DNA from: Nitrososphaerales archaeon
Lineage (GTDB): Archaea > Thermoproteota > Nitrososphaeria > Nitrososphaerales > CADDZS01
Assembly: GCA_030037995.1 (NCBI GenBank)
Contig: JASHPQ010000159.1
Span: 1 to 61,338 of the forward strand
Direction of reading: 5' to 3'
DNA length: 61,338 bases
Made by a program: the position numbers and the translations under genes. The notes beneath the pieces are model-generated. The model was not told where the DNA came from, searched no databases, and saw only the letters and a list, made by a program, of their open reading frames with translations. This document shows positions 17,292 to 26,102 of this stretch, piece after piece. Every line of letters starts with the position of its first letter. Position 1 is the first letter of the stretch.

Positions 17292-18092
17292 TCAGCTTTC
17301 GAACTTCTGGGCGACCTTTTGAGCCGCTAGCGTCGCAGCCTCGACTGCGTTCATGATGCTAGTCCGGAATGATCCCTTCTCGAGCTCATAGAGTCCGGCG
17401 ATCGTCGTTCCTGCCGGCGTAGTAACAGAGTCCCGCAACTCTGCAGGATGCATCCCTTTCGCGCTGAGCAAGTTGGCCGTCCCGGTGAGGGTCTTCGTGG
17501 CGAGCTTGAAGGCCGTGTCCCGGGGCATGCCCACTTTCAATCCAGCGCTTACCATCGCTTCAATCATGACGGCAATGTAAGCTGGGCCGCTCCCGCTTAG
17601 GGCAGTCACGGCATCCATCAAAGTTTCCGGCACCTCTATGCTATCGCCGAAGGTACCAAAAACAAACTGCACTTTTTCCAGGTCTTCCTTCGTGAGCTTC
17701 TCACTTGGAGAAAATGCTGTGATTGCCTCACCGATCGTGGCGGCGATGTTGGGCATTGCTCTGACTATCTTCGAATGAGGCAGGATGTTCTGGATTGACT
17801 TGATCGAGATGGCGGCCATGAGCGAAATCACTATCTTGTCTGAAACTTGGTCTGCTATTTCCTGCAAAACGTGCTTTCCGTCGCCTGCCTTTACAGCGAC
17901 GACGATGATATCTGCCTTCTGGGCGGCCTTCTTGTTGTCGGAGGAGATCTCAATTTTCTTGACGTGCTTCAGATTCTCTAGGGTCGATATGTTGCGCTTC
18001 GTTATGATCACCCTCGATACATCGTCTGACTCGGCCAGTCCTCTCGCCACTGCCTCACCGATTTTTCCCGCACCCAAGACCGCTATTATCAA
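17292..18092 (-). CDS. proC: Pyrroline-5-carboxylate reductase
   Basis: Reduces 1-pyrroline-5-carboxylate to L-proline with NAD(P)H, the last step of proline synthesis. The N-terminus is the dinucleotide-binding motif VLGAGKIGEAVARGL, the centre has MPNIAATIGEAITAF, and the C-terminal half has ALSGSGPAYIAVMIEAM and the signature LRDSVTTPAGTTIAGL. At 266 residues it is full length. The start is TTG at 18092. A TTAT/ATTA-rich element at about 18121-18133 could be the TATA box on the minus strand. Confidence 0.96.
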   Translation of the reverse strand: MIIAVLGAGKIGEAVARGLAESDDVSRVIITKRNISTLENLKHVKKIEISSDNKKAAQKADIIVVAVKAGDGKHVLQEIADQVSDKIVISLMAAISIKSIQNILPHSKIVRAMPNIAATIGEAITAFSPSEKLTKEDLEKVQFVFGTFGDSIEVPETLMDAVTALSGSGPAYIAVMIEAMVSAGLKVGMPRDTAFKLATKTLTGTANLLSAKGMHPAELRDSVTTPAGTTIAGLYELEKGSFRTSIMNAVEAATLAAQKVAQKFES

Positions 18093-18275
18093 AGTAGAAA
18101 TGACCGGCTAGGACCAAGCCGCCTTAATAATGTAATTTGGAACTAACTGCATGAAAAGTGGTCACCTCTCTTCTCGTAAATCGAGGGCGACTTTAGATCC
18201 AGACTCGATACACCATATTCTGAACATAATTATTGTTGAAAGTTGCTTCAGTTGCTGCATAGGATCGAGTATCGA

Positions 18276-18956
18276 ATGGCCGAATCGAAAAAGCGGGGCC
18301 TTGTAGCTACTGCGGCAATTATTGCCTTACTTGTAGCGGTGATCGGAATCGGGATAGCAGATTACTATATTGCCTCGAATCGTGTCGTGACCGAAACCAG
18401 CATTAGCACGACTACACTGCCAGGTATGTCAATCACCGAGACAGCGACAACTACTAGCAGCGTTACGTCGGTTTCAGTTTCGGACCAAGTGGTCGTCTCA
18501 GACGAAACGACAACCGAGTTTAGTACGACCATAGCTACCCCGACGACCACGATAACGATCTTCCAGACCAGCGGAAATATCTCCCAGATCACAACTGCAG
18601 AAGCCGTTCTGTACGGTGGGAAGACTGCCACGGCCTCCTCGAACGCAACCGCCAGTTTCTTAATTGGCTTTTACAATCCAAATTCCACGACTTTTATCTC
18701 ATCCATCGTGCTCGAGTCCTCAAGCTTTACGCCCATCATCGCATGGGACAACTCTTCCAGGGCTTCGAGCCCAGCTAATCTCGAGACATTCTCTTCGATG
18801 CACCTCGGCGACACGCTTTCGAGCAAACTGACCTCCGTCTTCACGTTTTATCCGGCGACCAGTTCTGCAGTATCGATACAAGCTGGCGCGACGTATCAGT
18901 ATGTGGTCTTTTTCGCATCCGGCGTCTCGGTCGCAGGCAGTCTCACAGCTCAGTAG
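18276..18956 (+). CDS. Membrane-anchored protein with Thr/Ser-rich stalk
   Basis: Starting at ATG 18276 the 226-residue protein has a basic N-terminus (MAESKKRG), one hydrophobic helix (residues ~8-30), a Thr/Ser/Val-rich stalk to about residue 95, and a C-terminal beta-rich ectodomain. The helix acts as an uncleaved anchor, leaving most of the protein outside the cell. The stalk probably carries O- or N-glycans (NAT, NST, NSS sequons are present). It shares this layout with several other proteins in the window. Function unknown. Confidence 0.75.
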   Translation: MAESKKRGLVATAAIIALLVAVIGIGIADYYIASNRVVTETSISTTTLPGMSITETATTTSSVTSVSVSDQVVVSDETTTEFSTTIATPTTTITIFQTSGNISQITTAEAVLYGGKTATASSNATASFLIGFYNPNSTTFISSIVLESSSFTPIIAWDNSSRASSPANLETFSSMHLGDTLSSKLTSVFTFYPATSSAVSIQAGATYQYVVFFASGVSVAGSLTAQ

Positions 18957-18995
18957 TCAGAATGCCGCTACTCCTGAGCGTAGAACAATAAAAGA

Positions 18996-19523
18996 CTACA
19001 CGTTGCAGTGGTGCACGAATTTTCCGTTCGAGAACGGGTATTCGTAGGGCACGATCATCATGAGTTCCGAGACATTGAAGAGACTGCGCTCTCTCTTCAT
19101 CGAAGAGTCGCCCTCCGCCATGCAGACATCCCAGCGCACCTTCCAGATCGTCTGGCGGCTCTGACTCCAGTACTTTTTCGGAGGGTTAGCCTCTAGACAG
19201 AACTTCCACCCCTGCTTGGAGTGAAAGCAGTTGCACTCCTTGCAAAAGGACAGATCAAATGTTTGATTCTTGGAGCACTCGGCACTCAAAAAATCGTGAA
19301 TCGGATCAATCGAGGGATCCGGACACCTCTGTCCCAGTCCCGCTCGGCACGCCCGCGAATGGTGGGTGGTGTAGCAGAAGGCGCAGAACTTCGTACCGGT
19401 TTCAAGCGAGAGTTTCTCATGCCACGCGCTACAGTGCCTGCAGTACTTTATCCCAGAGATCTTAGGATTCTCCACGTAGGAGGGCTTGCCATCGTCTCTG
19501 AAGACGAGGGTGTCTATTGCCAA
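18996..19523 (-). CDS. Cys/His-rich putative zinc protein
   Basis: A 175-residue soluble protein with at least four possible zinc sites: CRHC...H, CAFC...HH...C, C...C near residue 67, and CKEC...H...C. The order suggests several short treble-clef or ribbon modules in tandem. No catalytic motif is visible, and I do not recognise a family. Such proteins often bind nucleic acid or protein. Transcribed alone toward the stalked membrane protein gene. Confidence 0.6.
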   Translation of the reverse strand: MAIDTLVFRDDGKPSYVENPKISGIKYCRHCSAWHEKLSLETGTKFCAFCYTTHHSRACRAGLGQRCPDPSIDPIHDFLSAECSKNQTFDLSFCKECNCFHSKQGWKFCLEANPPKKYWSQSRQTIWKVRWDVCMAEGDSSMKRERSLFNVSELMMIVPYEYPFSNGKFVHHCNV

Positions 19524-19676
19524 TTTTCTTGCTCACTCTTCTATTTTTTCTAGAAAGCGTCCGGAAGAGAGACCGCGAATCTTGCTTCAACGCGAGAAAC
19601 AAGTACCTTAGAAAGCTCTCGCGCCAAGTGCTGACTTGTATGTGCGTTCTCTAGGGTATGTCTGGGAGTCTCCTGG

Positions 19677-19780
19677 GATATAAATTTGAAGGTCCCTTTT
19701 ACATGCTCGGAGATTGCTTCGCGTTTTACAAAGCGGCAAAGCGACTTGCGAATAATCTAGTTGCGATACATCCCGTTTAG
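19677..19780 (+). promoter_or_regulatory. Orphan TATA-like box with a 25-codon frame
   Basis: GATATAAAT at about 19679-19687 is followed 16-20 bp later by an ATG (19703) opening a 25-codon frame that ends with TAG at 19780. The spacing resembles leaderless transcription used by other genes here. It may mark a tiny protein or a small RNA, but could be chance. Confidence 0.25.
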
Positions 19781-19790
19781 AAGTACGAGT

Positions 19791-20630
19791 CTACGCTTGC
19801 ACAATTGTAATCGAACCGGTGGTCGCGTCGAGCACCAGCCGACCTCTTCCGGATCCAACCCGTCCCGAGATGTGTTGTCCGATATACTGCCCTCGGTCAT
19901 ATTTCGATTCCGCCAGGTCGATCCGTGACACGATGTGCCCGACCGTAGTGCTGGCTTCTATGAAAAGATCCTGCGCTCCCTTTAGGGCAACATTGATATC
20001 TCCAGTGGTCGTGCGTATCGCGCTGGATCCCGTGGCCAGCGAGCCCGAATAATTCACCATCCCTATCGTATCGCGAACATCGATCAAACCATTTACGTTT
20101 TCCAGGTTCACCTCTCCGGTGTGGGTATGGACTGCGATCGTTCCAGCGCAATTCTGGAAACGGATATTGCTCGTTTTAGACTCTGCGGAGATCATGCCAT
20201 CGATTCCGCTCACGGAAATTGCATCGGTAACCGTCTCAAGATCGAGATCTGCGTCGCGCGGGGCAATGACATTGATGTTGGCCCTCGGGCCGCCAGAGAA
20301 AACGTAAGACCCCCAAAGCAAGGGGTCCCAGGTTTTGGTACGGCTCGACACGGTGATTAGGTTGCTTTCTTGTGCTGCTCGATAATCGATGCTCCCCCTT
20401 TCGGTAATATCCGCGGTGACCGCAACTTGACCCTCAGCCCCGCTGACGACGTTGATGGATCCCGGAGTACCAACTTTAACAGAAATCCTAGGTCTCTGTC
20501 CGACTTTGAAAGTTTCTTGATAAGCCTCTCTTTTCGCGGTCGCTGTCAGTACAGGCGCGCCGCATCGGGGGCAGTACCTCGCCTCGGCGTCGGGCAGCGC
20601 GGCCCCGCAGTATGTGCAGTAACTCACCAT
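19791..20630 (-). CDS. Zinc-ribbon protein with DUF4097-type beta-helix
   Basis: From Met at 20630 the protein begins MVSYCTYCG and has a two-CxxC zinc ribbon (CTYC...CPRC) in the first 25 residues. The rest, from ~45 to 279, is a series of short beta-strand repeats with alternating patterns (VETVTDAISVSGIDG, AESKTSNIRFQNC, VHTHTGEVNLENVNG, RTTTGDINVAL) typical of DUF4097/adhesin-like right-handed beta helices. There is no signal peptide, so it is cytoplasmic or membrane-associated through partners. Function unknown. Confidence 0.78.
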   Translation of the reverse strand: MVSYCTYCGAALPDAEARYCPRCGAPVLTATAKREAYQETFKVGQRPRISVKVGTPGSINVVSGAEGQVAVTADITERGSIDYRAAQESNLITVSSRTKTWDPLLWGSYVFSGGPRANINVIAPRDADLDLETVTDAISVSGIDGMISAESKTSNIRFQNCAGTIAVHTHTGEVNLENVNGLIDVRDTIGMVNYSGSLATGSSAIRTTTGDINVALKGAQDLFIEASTTVGHIVSRIDLAESKYDRGQYIGQHISGRVGSGRGRLVLDATTGSITIVQA

Positions 20631-20766
20631 TTTGAAAAGCACTCTCCCAGCGGTTAGAGTGGCCGGGGGTTAATAATCAACACTGGGAGAGCAGAGGTGA
20701 CGGAATTTGACAGTTTGATGGACTTAAATAGAAATTCCAGAGGCTGATGCATCCAAGAGATCTCCC

Positions 20767-21204
20767 ATGCAGGTTATTCGAGTATCGAAAACAATCAATG
20801 CTCCCATGCGCTTTGTGTTCAACTGGTGTACAGATTTCAGGGAGGATGATCCCGCTCTGACCGGTTCCAAAAGTCAGAGGAAAATTTTGGAGAAGAGTAA
20901 ACAGCACTCGGTGTTCGTCTCGTTATACACTGGCAGTGACGGAAGCCAAAAGATTGGCGTCAACATAGTCACTCTTAGGGCACCGAGCTCGTGGCACCTA
21001 GAATACTTCGGGGAGGAGGACACTGAGATCGGTGACTACAAGCTGTCAAGTCTCGACAAGAACAAGACGAAGCTGAGCATGGTCTTTAAAGAGTCTTGGA
21101 AGTTGGAAAACATTCCTTCAATCGAGGAGCAGGTAGAGTCCACGAGCAAGGTCTGGGATCAATATGTCGAAGCTCTCGAAAGAGATTACGCTTCGAGCAA
21201 ATGA
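20767..21204 (+). CDS. SRPBCC-fold (START-like) protein
   Basis: A 145-residue single-domain protein. The N-terminus (VIRVSKTINAPMRFVFNWCT) is the typical first strand and helix of polyketide-cyclase/START-like proteins, and the C-terminus ends in the long helix that closes the hydrophobic cavity (residues ~110-140). It may bind a lipid or other hydrophobic ligand. The TATA-like CTTAAATAG is about 40 bp upstream. No catalytic residues can be assigned. Confidence 0.82.
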   Translation: MQVIRVSKTINAPMRFVFNWCTDFREDDPALTGSKSQRKILEKSKQHSVFVSLYTGSDGSQKIGVNIVTLRAPSSWHLEYFGEEDTEIGDYKLSSLDKNKTKLSMVFKESWKLENIPSIEEQVESTSKVWDQYVEALERDYASSK

Positions 21205-21239
21205 AAAAGAAAGCACGTCCACTAAATCTACCGAGAGTT

Positions 21240-21803
21240 TCAACTCCCTTTCTCGGGCTCGGACTCCACTCGCGTGTCCACCGAAATCCAATTCACTTCC
21301 CAGGTTTTACCTCCATCATCAGAGAATGACTGTTCAAAGCGAGCAGATTTCGGAGTGATATCAGACCATACGTATCGAACAAAGATTGCCCTGCCATTGT
21401 ACAGGTCCTGACAGAAAAACTCGCCACGTCCATCCTTAAATTCGCCCACTTGGGGCGGGCCGGCGATCGTCCCATTCTTGCTGTTTGCCCAGTAGAGATT
21501 CCATTGGTGAGTCTCGGGATTGTACAGGCGCAGCGTAAGACCTTCGACGTGGCCGGTCGGGCCATCGGCCTCGAACTCGTCCAGATTGGCTCGACCCTCC
21601 CAGATCTTTCGGCACACGATCGTACCCTCAAACTCTACCCAAGTAGTCGAATCCGTTAAGGGATTCAGGAGTCGCTTCAAATGGGTTTTCCAGGTACCAA
21701 ACTCAAAGTCAAAGTCATGTTGTCCATCACGCGACGCGACGACGGATCCAGGTTTTGCCGGAGCGACACTCGGTTTAGGATTGACGGGTTTGGTAGTTTC
21801 CAT
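21240..21803 (-). CDS. DUF1579-like beta-barrel protein
   Basis: 187 residues with a Pro/Lys-rich N-terminal 25 residues and then a beta-rich domain beginning FDFEFGTWKTHLKRL, with LRLYNPETHQWNLYWANS, GEFFCQDLYNGRAIFVRYVW and FEQSFSDDGGKTWEVNW. These phrases are common in lipocalin-like DUF1579-type proteins, mostly bacterial. No signal peptide. The bacterial flavour may indicate transfer. A TTAAATCT element at 21827-21834 (minus strand) suits leaderless expression. Function unknown. Confidence 0.6.
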   Translation of the reverse strand: METTKPVNPKPSVAPAKPGSVVASRDGQHDFDFEFGTWKTHLKRLLNPLTDSTTWVEFEGTIVCRKIWEGRANLDEFEADGPTGHVEGLTLRLYNPETHQWNLYWANSKNGTIAGPPQVGEFKDGRGEFFCQDLYNGRAIFVRYVWSDITPKSARFEQSFSDDGGKTWEVNWISVDTRVESEPEKGS

Positions 21804-21948
21804 GACGAAAGTTAGACAGTCGTTCCAGATTTAAGAATTCATTTTTTAGCAGAGCTCAGATAGCTGTCTGACAATTAAGAAGTCCTTGGAGATCTTAATG
21901 TGTAAATAGGCTCTTCAAAAAACTTCAGTTGCATCAATGTGAGCTAGT

Positions 21949-22224
21949 ATGGCTACCATAGTTGTTTGTCCCAACTGCGGACATCATTTTGATCGGCCCT
22001 TCATGACCGAGAAAAAATCCGGTTTGGGACTGACCTTCGGACCACTCGGAGATATCAAGTGCCCATCGTGCGGCTTCAAAGTAGGCTGGAGTGCGTTCAA
22101 AAAAGAAAAGGATGTGCCTGCATCATCTGGCAGCGACGATTTTTCCAAGAAGTCGCCTCCACCGGGGAGTCCAGCAGAAGAGAAGGAAAAATCGTTAGAT
22201 GATACGAAGTACGAGCCCACATGA
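21949..22224 (+). CDS. Small zinc-ribbon protein with acidic tail
   Basis: A 91-residue protein with a ribbon formed by CPNC (residues 8-11) and CPSC (residues ~38-41), separated by a loop rich in Gly/Leu, and then a Lys/Ser/Pro/Glu-rich disordered tail. Similar short ribbon proteins are frequent in archaea and have no known role. Confidence 0.6.
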   Translation: MATIVVCPNCGHHFDRPFMTEKKSGLGLTFGPLGDIKCPSCGFKVGWSAFKKEKDVPASSGSDDFSKKSPPPGSPAEEKEKSLDDTKYEPT

Positions 22225-22818
22225 TAAACCGTTAATTTAACGTTACGTTAGTACATTACTAACTAGTAATAGCACCACTAGAATTTCCATGTGTTCTGAG
22301 GCATAAGTTCTAGTTGTTTTGCCCTATCGTCTAATAGGGTTGTCTTCAAATATTGGGAGTTAATGAAGATGTTCTAGGAAATGAGGAGCTTCAATGTTTT
22401 TTCCTTGATGCTAAAACAACTCAAACTCTGACTCGTAGGTCGAAATTTTGAGGATTGTCTCTCCGTGAATCAAGTAGTGGGTCTTAGGTTGGAGGGTTAC
22501 GTCCAGCGATTTGTTCCCTAGTTACACTTCCTGAAAAATGTTCGGTTGAAAGATAATTGAATCCATCGTATATTCCTGGCGTTGCGTAGCGAGCTGAAGC
22601 GAATGAAAGATGTAGCGAAGCGTAGCGTGTGTCACTAGCACGTTAATGGTTCGCCGGTCAGTGCTTAGATTTTACCAGTTTGTCTAAATCCAGACGTTGA
22701 GCGCGCGCGCTTTCCAATGCGTCGATAACTATGAAGGCTGAGTTTTTCATAAAGGAACGCTCTATTTGTATGGTTTCTCACTCCATTTTCGAGAGAGTGT
22801 GACATTTCCCCAGAAACT
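22225..22818. other. Gene-free stretch with short hairpins
   Basis: About 590 bases without a supported gene. Short inverted repeats occur at 22230-22242 (6-bp arms, 1-base centre), 22255-22270 (6-bp arms around AACT) and near 22322-22340 (CCCTAT with ATAGGG). From about 22578 to 22635 the core AGCGA/GTAGCG recurs several times. The first hairpins may end transcription of the zinc-ribbon gene; the rest is unexplained. Confidence 0.4.
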
Positions 22819-24006
22819 TTACACCGTGGGGCAAAATCCATCTACTCCTATCAACGTGGCGTTGACATACCCAGTACCAACGCTATGGAAAGCTATGAGT
22901 GAATCAGAAATGATAGCATACGTTTCATTGGTGTTTGGATTGAAAGCCACATACTGAGCAGGACTTGGCAGAGAATACATATTGACCAAGTTCCCAAATT
23001 GTTCATTGTACACCAGAATGTAGTTGTAATTCTGGGGCGCCATAATTATTTGATCTAGTGTCGGACTAACAGTCATAGACAAGAAGGGGCCGCAGGTTTC
23101 CGGGTAGCTGTTATAAATCACATTCCCAAGGGAATTTAACTCTACGAGCTCCGCCTCGCCTGAAACGTAGACAAAGCCGGTGCTCTCATCGATTGCCGTC
23201 GTTGCATAGTAAGGAGAACCGAGGTCCGTTTGATTGACTAGCTTTACGTTTGTCCCATTCAGGACGGAAACTGTTGAATTACAAGCCAACCCATATTCAT
23301 TGCAGCCTACCGCGTAAACGAAGTTCATCTGCGGATTGACCAGTATATCTGCGCCATATCCAAGGGACACATTTGCGATAACCATCCCCGTCTGTGCGTT
23401 GGCCCCGACGAGATAATTGCCTGGTGCAGAACCGTAAATCGTGTCGGTGGAGGAATCGTATGCCATTGACCCGAGGGATAGTGGCAGTTCCATGATAATC
23501 TGATTACTGCTGCCATTTATTTCAGCGACTCCGTTTTGAAGCAGGACATAGATGATGTCTGTCTTGTTGTCGATTGCGATCGCGCCGTCTGCGCTGGCGG
23601 GCAAAGTGATATTGGCAACAATCTTGTATGAAGTCCCATTTATCACCGTCAGGATATTCGATTCACCTGAAACGTAAATTCTACCGGTGTTTGGGTTGAT
23701 GGCTATGGTATCCGGCGAGCCACCAATGGAGATGTTCGCCGTTTCCACGCTTGAGAGAGGTACAGGAATTCCCAAGGTCAGTGTGGATGTTACTGTGAAA
23801 GTCTCGGCACTTGTGGCAGTTGTTGTAACTGGAAATGGCTGGAGAGATGTAGCTGTAAATGGCTCAATCAACGTATAGGTAGTAGTTTCGATCGACGTGG
23901 ACGTAACGGTTGTGACAAGACGATTGCTATTGTCAATGAAGTAGCCTGCGCCTAGCGCTGCAAGAACTAGGACGACAAGAACTGCCGCAATGATTTCGAT
24001 CCGCAT
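22819..24006 (-). CDS. Membrane-anchored YVTN-type beta-propeller protein
   Basis: 395 residues: an N-terminal anchor helix (3-25), a Thr-rich stalk (about 30-80), and a beta-propeller built of repeats of the type SPDTIAINPNTGRIYVSGES, AIAIDNKTDIIYVLLQNG, MAYDSSTDTIYGSAPGN, ILVNPQMNFVYAVGC, AIDESTGFVYVSGEA and VAFNPNTNETYAIISD. Six blades can be counted. YVTN propellers are found on archaeal cell surfaces and in S-layer proteins, where they mediate binding; no enzyme activity is expected. Many N-glycosylation sequons (NGT, NGS, NST). The TATA-like element is at 24036-24045. Confidence 0.85.
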   Translation of the reverse strand: MRIEIIAAVLVVLVLAALGAGYFIDNSNRLVTTVTSTSIETTTYTLIEPFTATSLQPFPVTTTATSAETFTVTSTLTLGIPVPLSSVETANISIGGSPDTIAINPNTGRIYVSGESNILTVINGTSYKIVANITLPASADGAIAIDNKTDIIYVLLQNGVAEINGSSNQIIMELPLSLGSMAYDSSTDTIYGSAPGNYLVGANAQTGMVIANVSLGYGADILVNPQMNFVYAVGCNEYGLACNSTVSVLNGTNVKLVNQTDLGSPYYATTAIDESTGFVYVSGEAELVELNSLGNVIYNSYPETCGPFLSMTVSPTLDQIIMAPQNYNYILVYNEQFGNLVNMYSLPSPAQYVAFNPNTNETYAIISDSLIAFHSVGTGYVNATLIGVDGFCPTV

Positions 24007-24144
24007 GTTTCAGGTTTGAGTAGGTGCAACGAGGGTACTTAAATTGCAGAGTCGATCCCCAAGTCTGATTACGCTCTCGCAACTGGGTAAATGGAGGAGG
24101 AGCCCCTCGGAGTACCCCGACCCGCCTTAGTCCACGCGGTAGGC

Positions 24145-24429
24145 TTAGACCCTACAATTGGCGCGCGCACTATTCACAGTCACAGAATTTGTAACATAAT
24201 TGATCGCGGTCTGGGTGGTCACTTGGGGTGAGATAGAAACCCGAGTTTTGGTCTGAAATTCGATTACTGTCTCGGTGCTAGGGAATGTTGTGGTTATTCT
24301 AGTAATACTGTTTGAATGAAATCTTGTCTGGAAAGCAAAGACTCCAGCGAAGGCAGCTGCAATGACTACTAATAGAATTAACAATATGGAAACAGAACGC
24401 AAAATCCCGAACTGATTTATTGCCTGCAT
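24145..24429 (-). CDS. Short membrane-anchored protein with Thr-rich stalk, probably truncated
   Basis: From ATG 24429 the 94-residue protein has one anchor helix (residues ~9-32) and then a Thr/Val/Ser-rich stalk (ITRITTTFPSTETVIEFQTK), but it stops before any folded ectodomain. It has the same start as the larger stalked proteins in this window. Either it is a short stalk protein or the remnant of a longer one, with the 3' part lost. Confidence 0.5.
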   Translation of the reverse strand: MQAINQFGILRSVSILLILLVVIAAAFAGVFAFQTRFHSNSITRITTTFPSTETVIEFQTKTRVSISPQVTTQTAINYVTNSVTVNSARANCRV

Positions 24430-24489
24430 AATTCTGAGTCCTCTACAAGTAACGGACAAGAATCTCTTTTCAAATAGAATTATTTTGAA

Positions 24490-25151
24490 TTAAGTTCGCC
24501 GTTTGAATCTCGTTACTCGAGCGATTCTGGAAGGATAGGCTTGATATCCTTGTAGTAATCGTGAATCGACGTTTTGGTGCAATATGGACAGGTTTACCTG
24601 AAAGGGATCATGATCAATTGGCCCTATGAATCTACGCAGGTATTCGGACTTTATTCTTCTAGTCAATTTGACTTTTGAAAGGTCTATGGTCTTTGCACAA
24701 TACCGACACACCAGTCCGTTGCGTGAGGTTAGGAATCCGTTTGATGGAAAAGGTGTTCCACGATTTTGAAGTATCGAGTTATTTGGGAATTGGAACTTAC
24801 CGTTAACATGTGCAAGCAGTCCTACTCGTACTGAATACTTGACAAATCTGTCCACGTCTTTACAAAGTGTCTTGTCGTGGGTGTTGTCAGATAGGAAGCC
24901 AGCGTTTCGGGTCTATTTTTGACGACCGTGTAGTACCGCTGGATTGCTGGATCCTTTTCGATCGTCTGTAAATCGAGGGTCTTGCTCGTTACTCGTTCCG
25001 GTCTAAAGTCCTTGATGTGTCTGTTTGCTTTTCTCCATAACTTGTGCAGTCTTCTGTACTCGTTCAGCTCTTTGAGAGTACACTCGGGATACGGCTTGTT
25101 GAAGATCGGTCTTCCATCTTCTCTTATGCGAAGGGCTGGTTTATCTACCAA
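24490..25151 (-). pseudogene. Probable frameshifted gene of unknown family
   Basis: Two frames overlap by 34 bases: 24822-25151 encodes MVDKPALRIREDG...TTPTTRHFVK and then runs out of phase to a stop, and 24490-24855 carries on in the next frame with DRFVKYSVRVGLLAHVNG. Joining them near 24852-24860 gives one continuous 220-residue protein reading HFVKDVDRFVKYSVRVGLL. The N-terminal half is basic (KLWRKANRHIKDFRPERV); the C-terminal half has a CRYC pair. A single-base slip explains the break, whether a real mutation, a sequencing error or programmed frameshift. Family not recognised; two separate coupled genes are the alternative. Confidence 0.55.
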
Positions 25152-25180
25152 CTTTCACGATTCACTTGTCACTCTTTATC

Positions 25181-26098
25181 TTGATCGTCGCATCTTCGCT
25201 CACTCGGAGCTTCGGAAGCTTCACTGCAGTTGAAGACCTCTCTCTGACGATAGAGCGCGGGGAGATCTTTGGCTTCCTCGGTCCGAACGGAGCGGGAAAG
25301 ACGACCACGATGAGAATGCTTACCGGTTTGATTTCACCGACGAAGGGTACCGCCAAGGTCGATGATCTGGATGTTTCATCTCTTCAGAACATCCCGAAGA
25401 TCCATCGCAACGTGGGAGTCCTCCCCGAAGTCCCGGGGCTGTACGAAAGCCTGAGCGCCTACAGAAACCTAGACTTTTACGGCAGGTTGTACGGGCTGAG
25501 GGATCCGAAACTTCGGGAGAGGATCATGTCACTGATGCAGACCTTCGAGCTCTGGGAGAGAAAGGAGGATGCCGTCCAGACCTTTTCAAAGGGAATGAAG
25601 CAGAAAATCGCGATCATCCGCTGCCTCCTCCACGATCCAGAATATCTTTTTCTGGACGAGCCGGTTTCCGGACTGGATCCGGAAGCTTCCAAGACCGTCC
25701 GGGATTTCATTTTGGATCTCAAGAAAAATGGAAAGACGGTGATTCTCTCCACTCATAACTTGGACGACGCAGACCGACTGTGCGACCGGGTAGCCGTGAT
25801 CAGAAGAAATCTCCTGGCTCTCGACACTCCACTCAACCTGAGGACGAGGATGTTCAAGAGGACCGTCGTATTCCATCTGAAGGAGGCCGATGACTCGATA
25901 TTGCAGAAACTCAAGACTTTGCCGTTTATCCAATCCGTAGAGAGGATCGGAAACAAGCTGGTTTTAGATCTCGATAATCCGGAGGACAACGATCCGGAGA
26001 TTCTCGAGCTGCTCGTGAAGAGCGGATACAAAGTGCAGTTTGTTGGTGAAGTCAGGCACTCCCTTGAAGAAGTGTATCTAAAGCTGGTGACGAATTAG
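25181..26098 (+). CDS. ABC exporter ATP-binding subunit
   Basis: An ABC-2-type ATPase: Walker A GPNGAGKTT, Q-loop region GVLPEVPGLY, signature FSKGMKQKIAII (variant of LSGGQ), Walker B YLFLDEPVSGLDPEAS and switch His in ILSTHNL. The C-terminal ~80 residues form the extra domain of CcmA/NatA-like exporters (VVFHLKEADDSILQKL...VGEVRHSLEEVYLKLV). Several TTG codons could start it; 25181 gives a standard N-terminus, 25166 adds five residues. The permease gene starts 5 bp after the stop, forming a two-gene exporter unit. Confidence 0.95.
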   Translation: MIVASSLTRSFGSFTAVEDLSLTIERGEIFGFLGPNGAGKTTTMRMLTGLISPTKGTAKVDDLDVSSLQNIPKIHRNVGVLPEVPGLYESLSAYRNLDFYGRLYGLRDPKLRERIMSLMQTFELWERKEDAVQTFSKGMKQKIAIIRCLLHDPEYLFLDEPVSGLDPEASKTVRDFILDLKKNGKTVILSTHNLDDADRLCDRVAVIRRNLLALDTPLNLRTRMFKRTVVFHLKEADDSILQKLKTLPFIQSVERIGNKLVLDLDNPEDNDPEILELLVKSGYKVQFVGEVRHSLEEVYLKLVTN

Positions 26099-26102
26099 GC
26101 AA

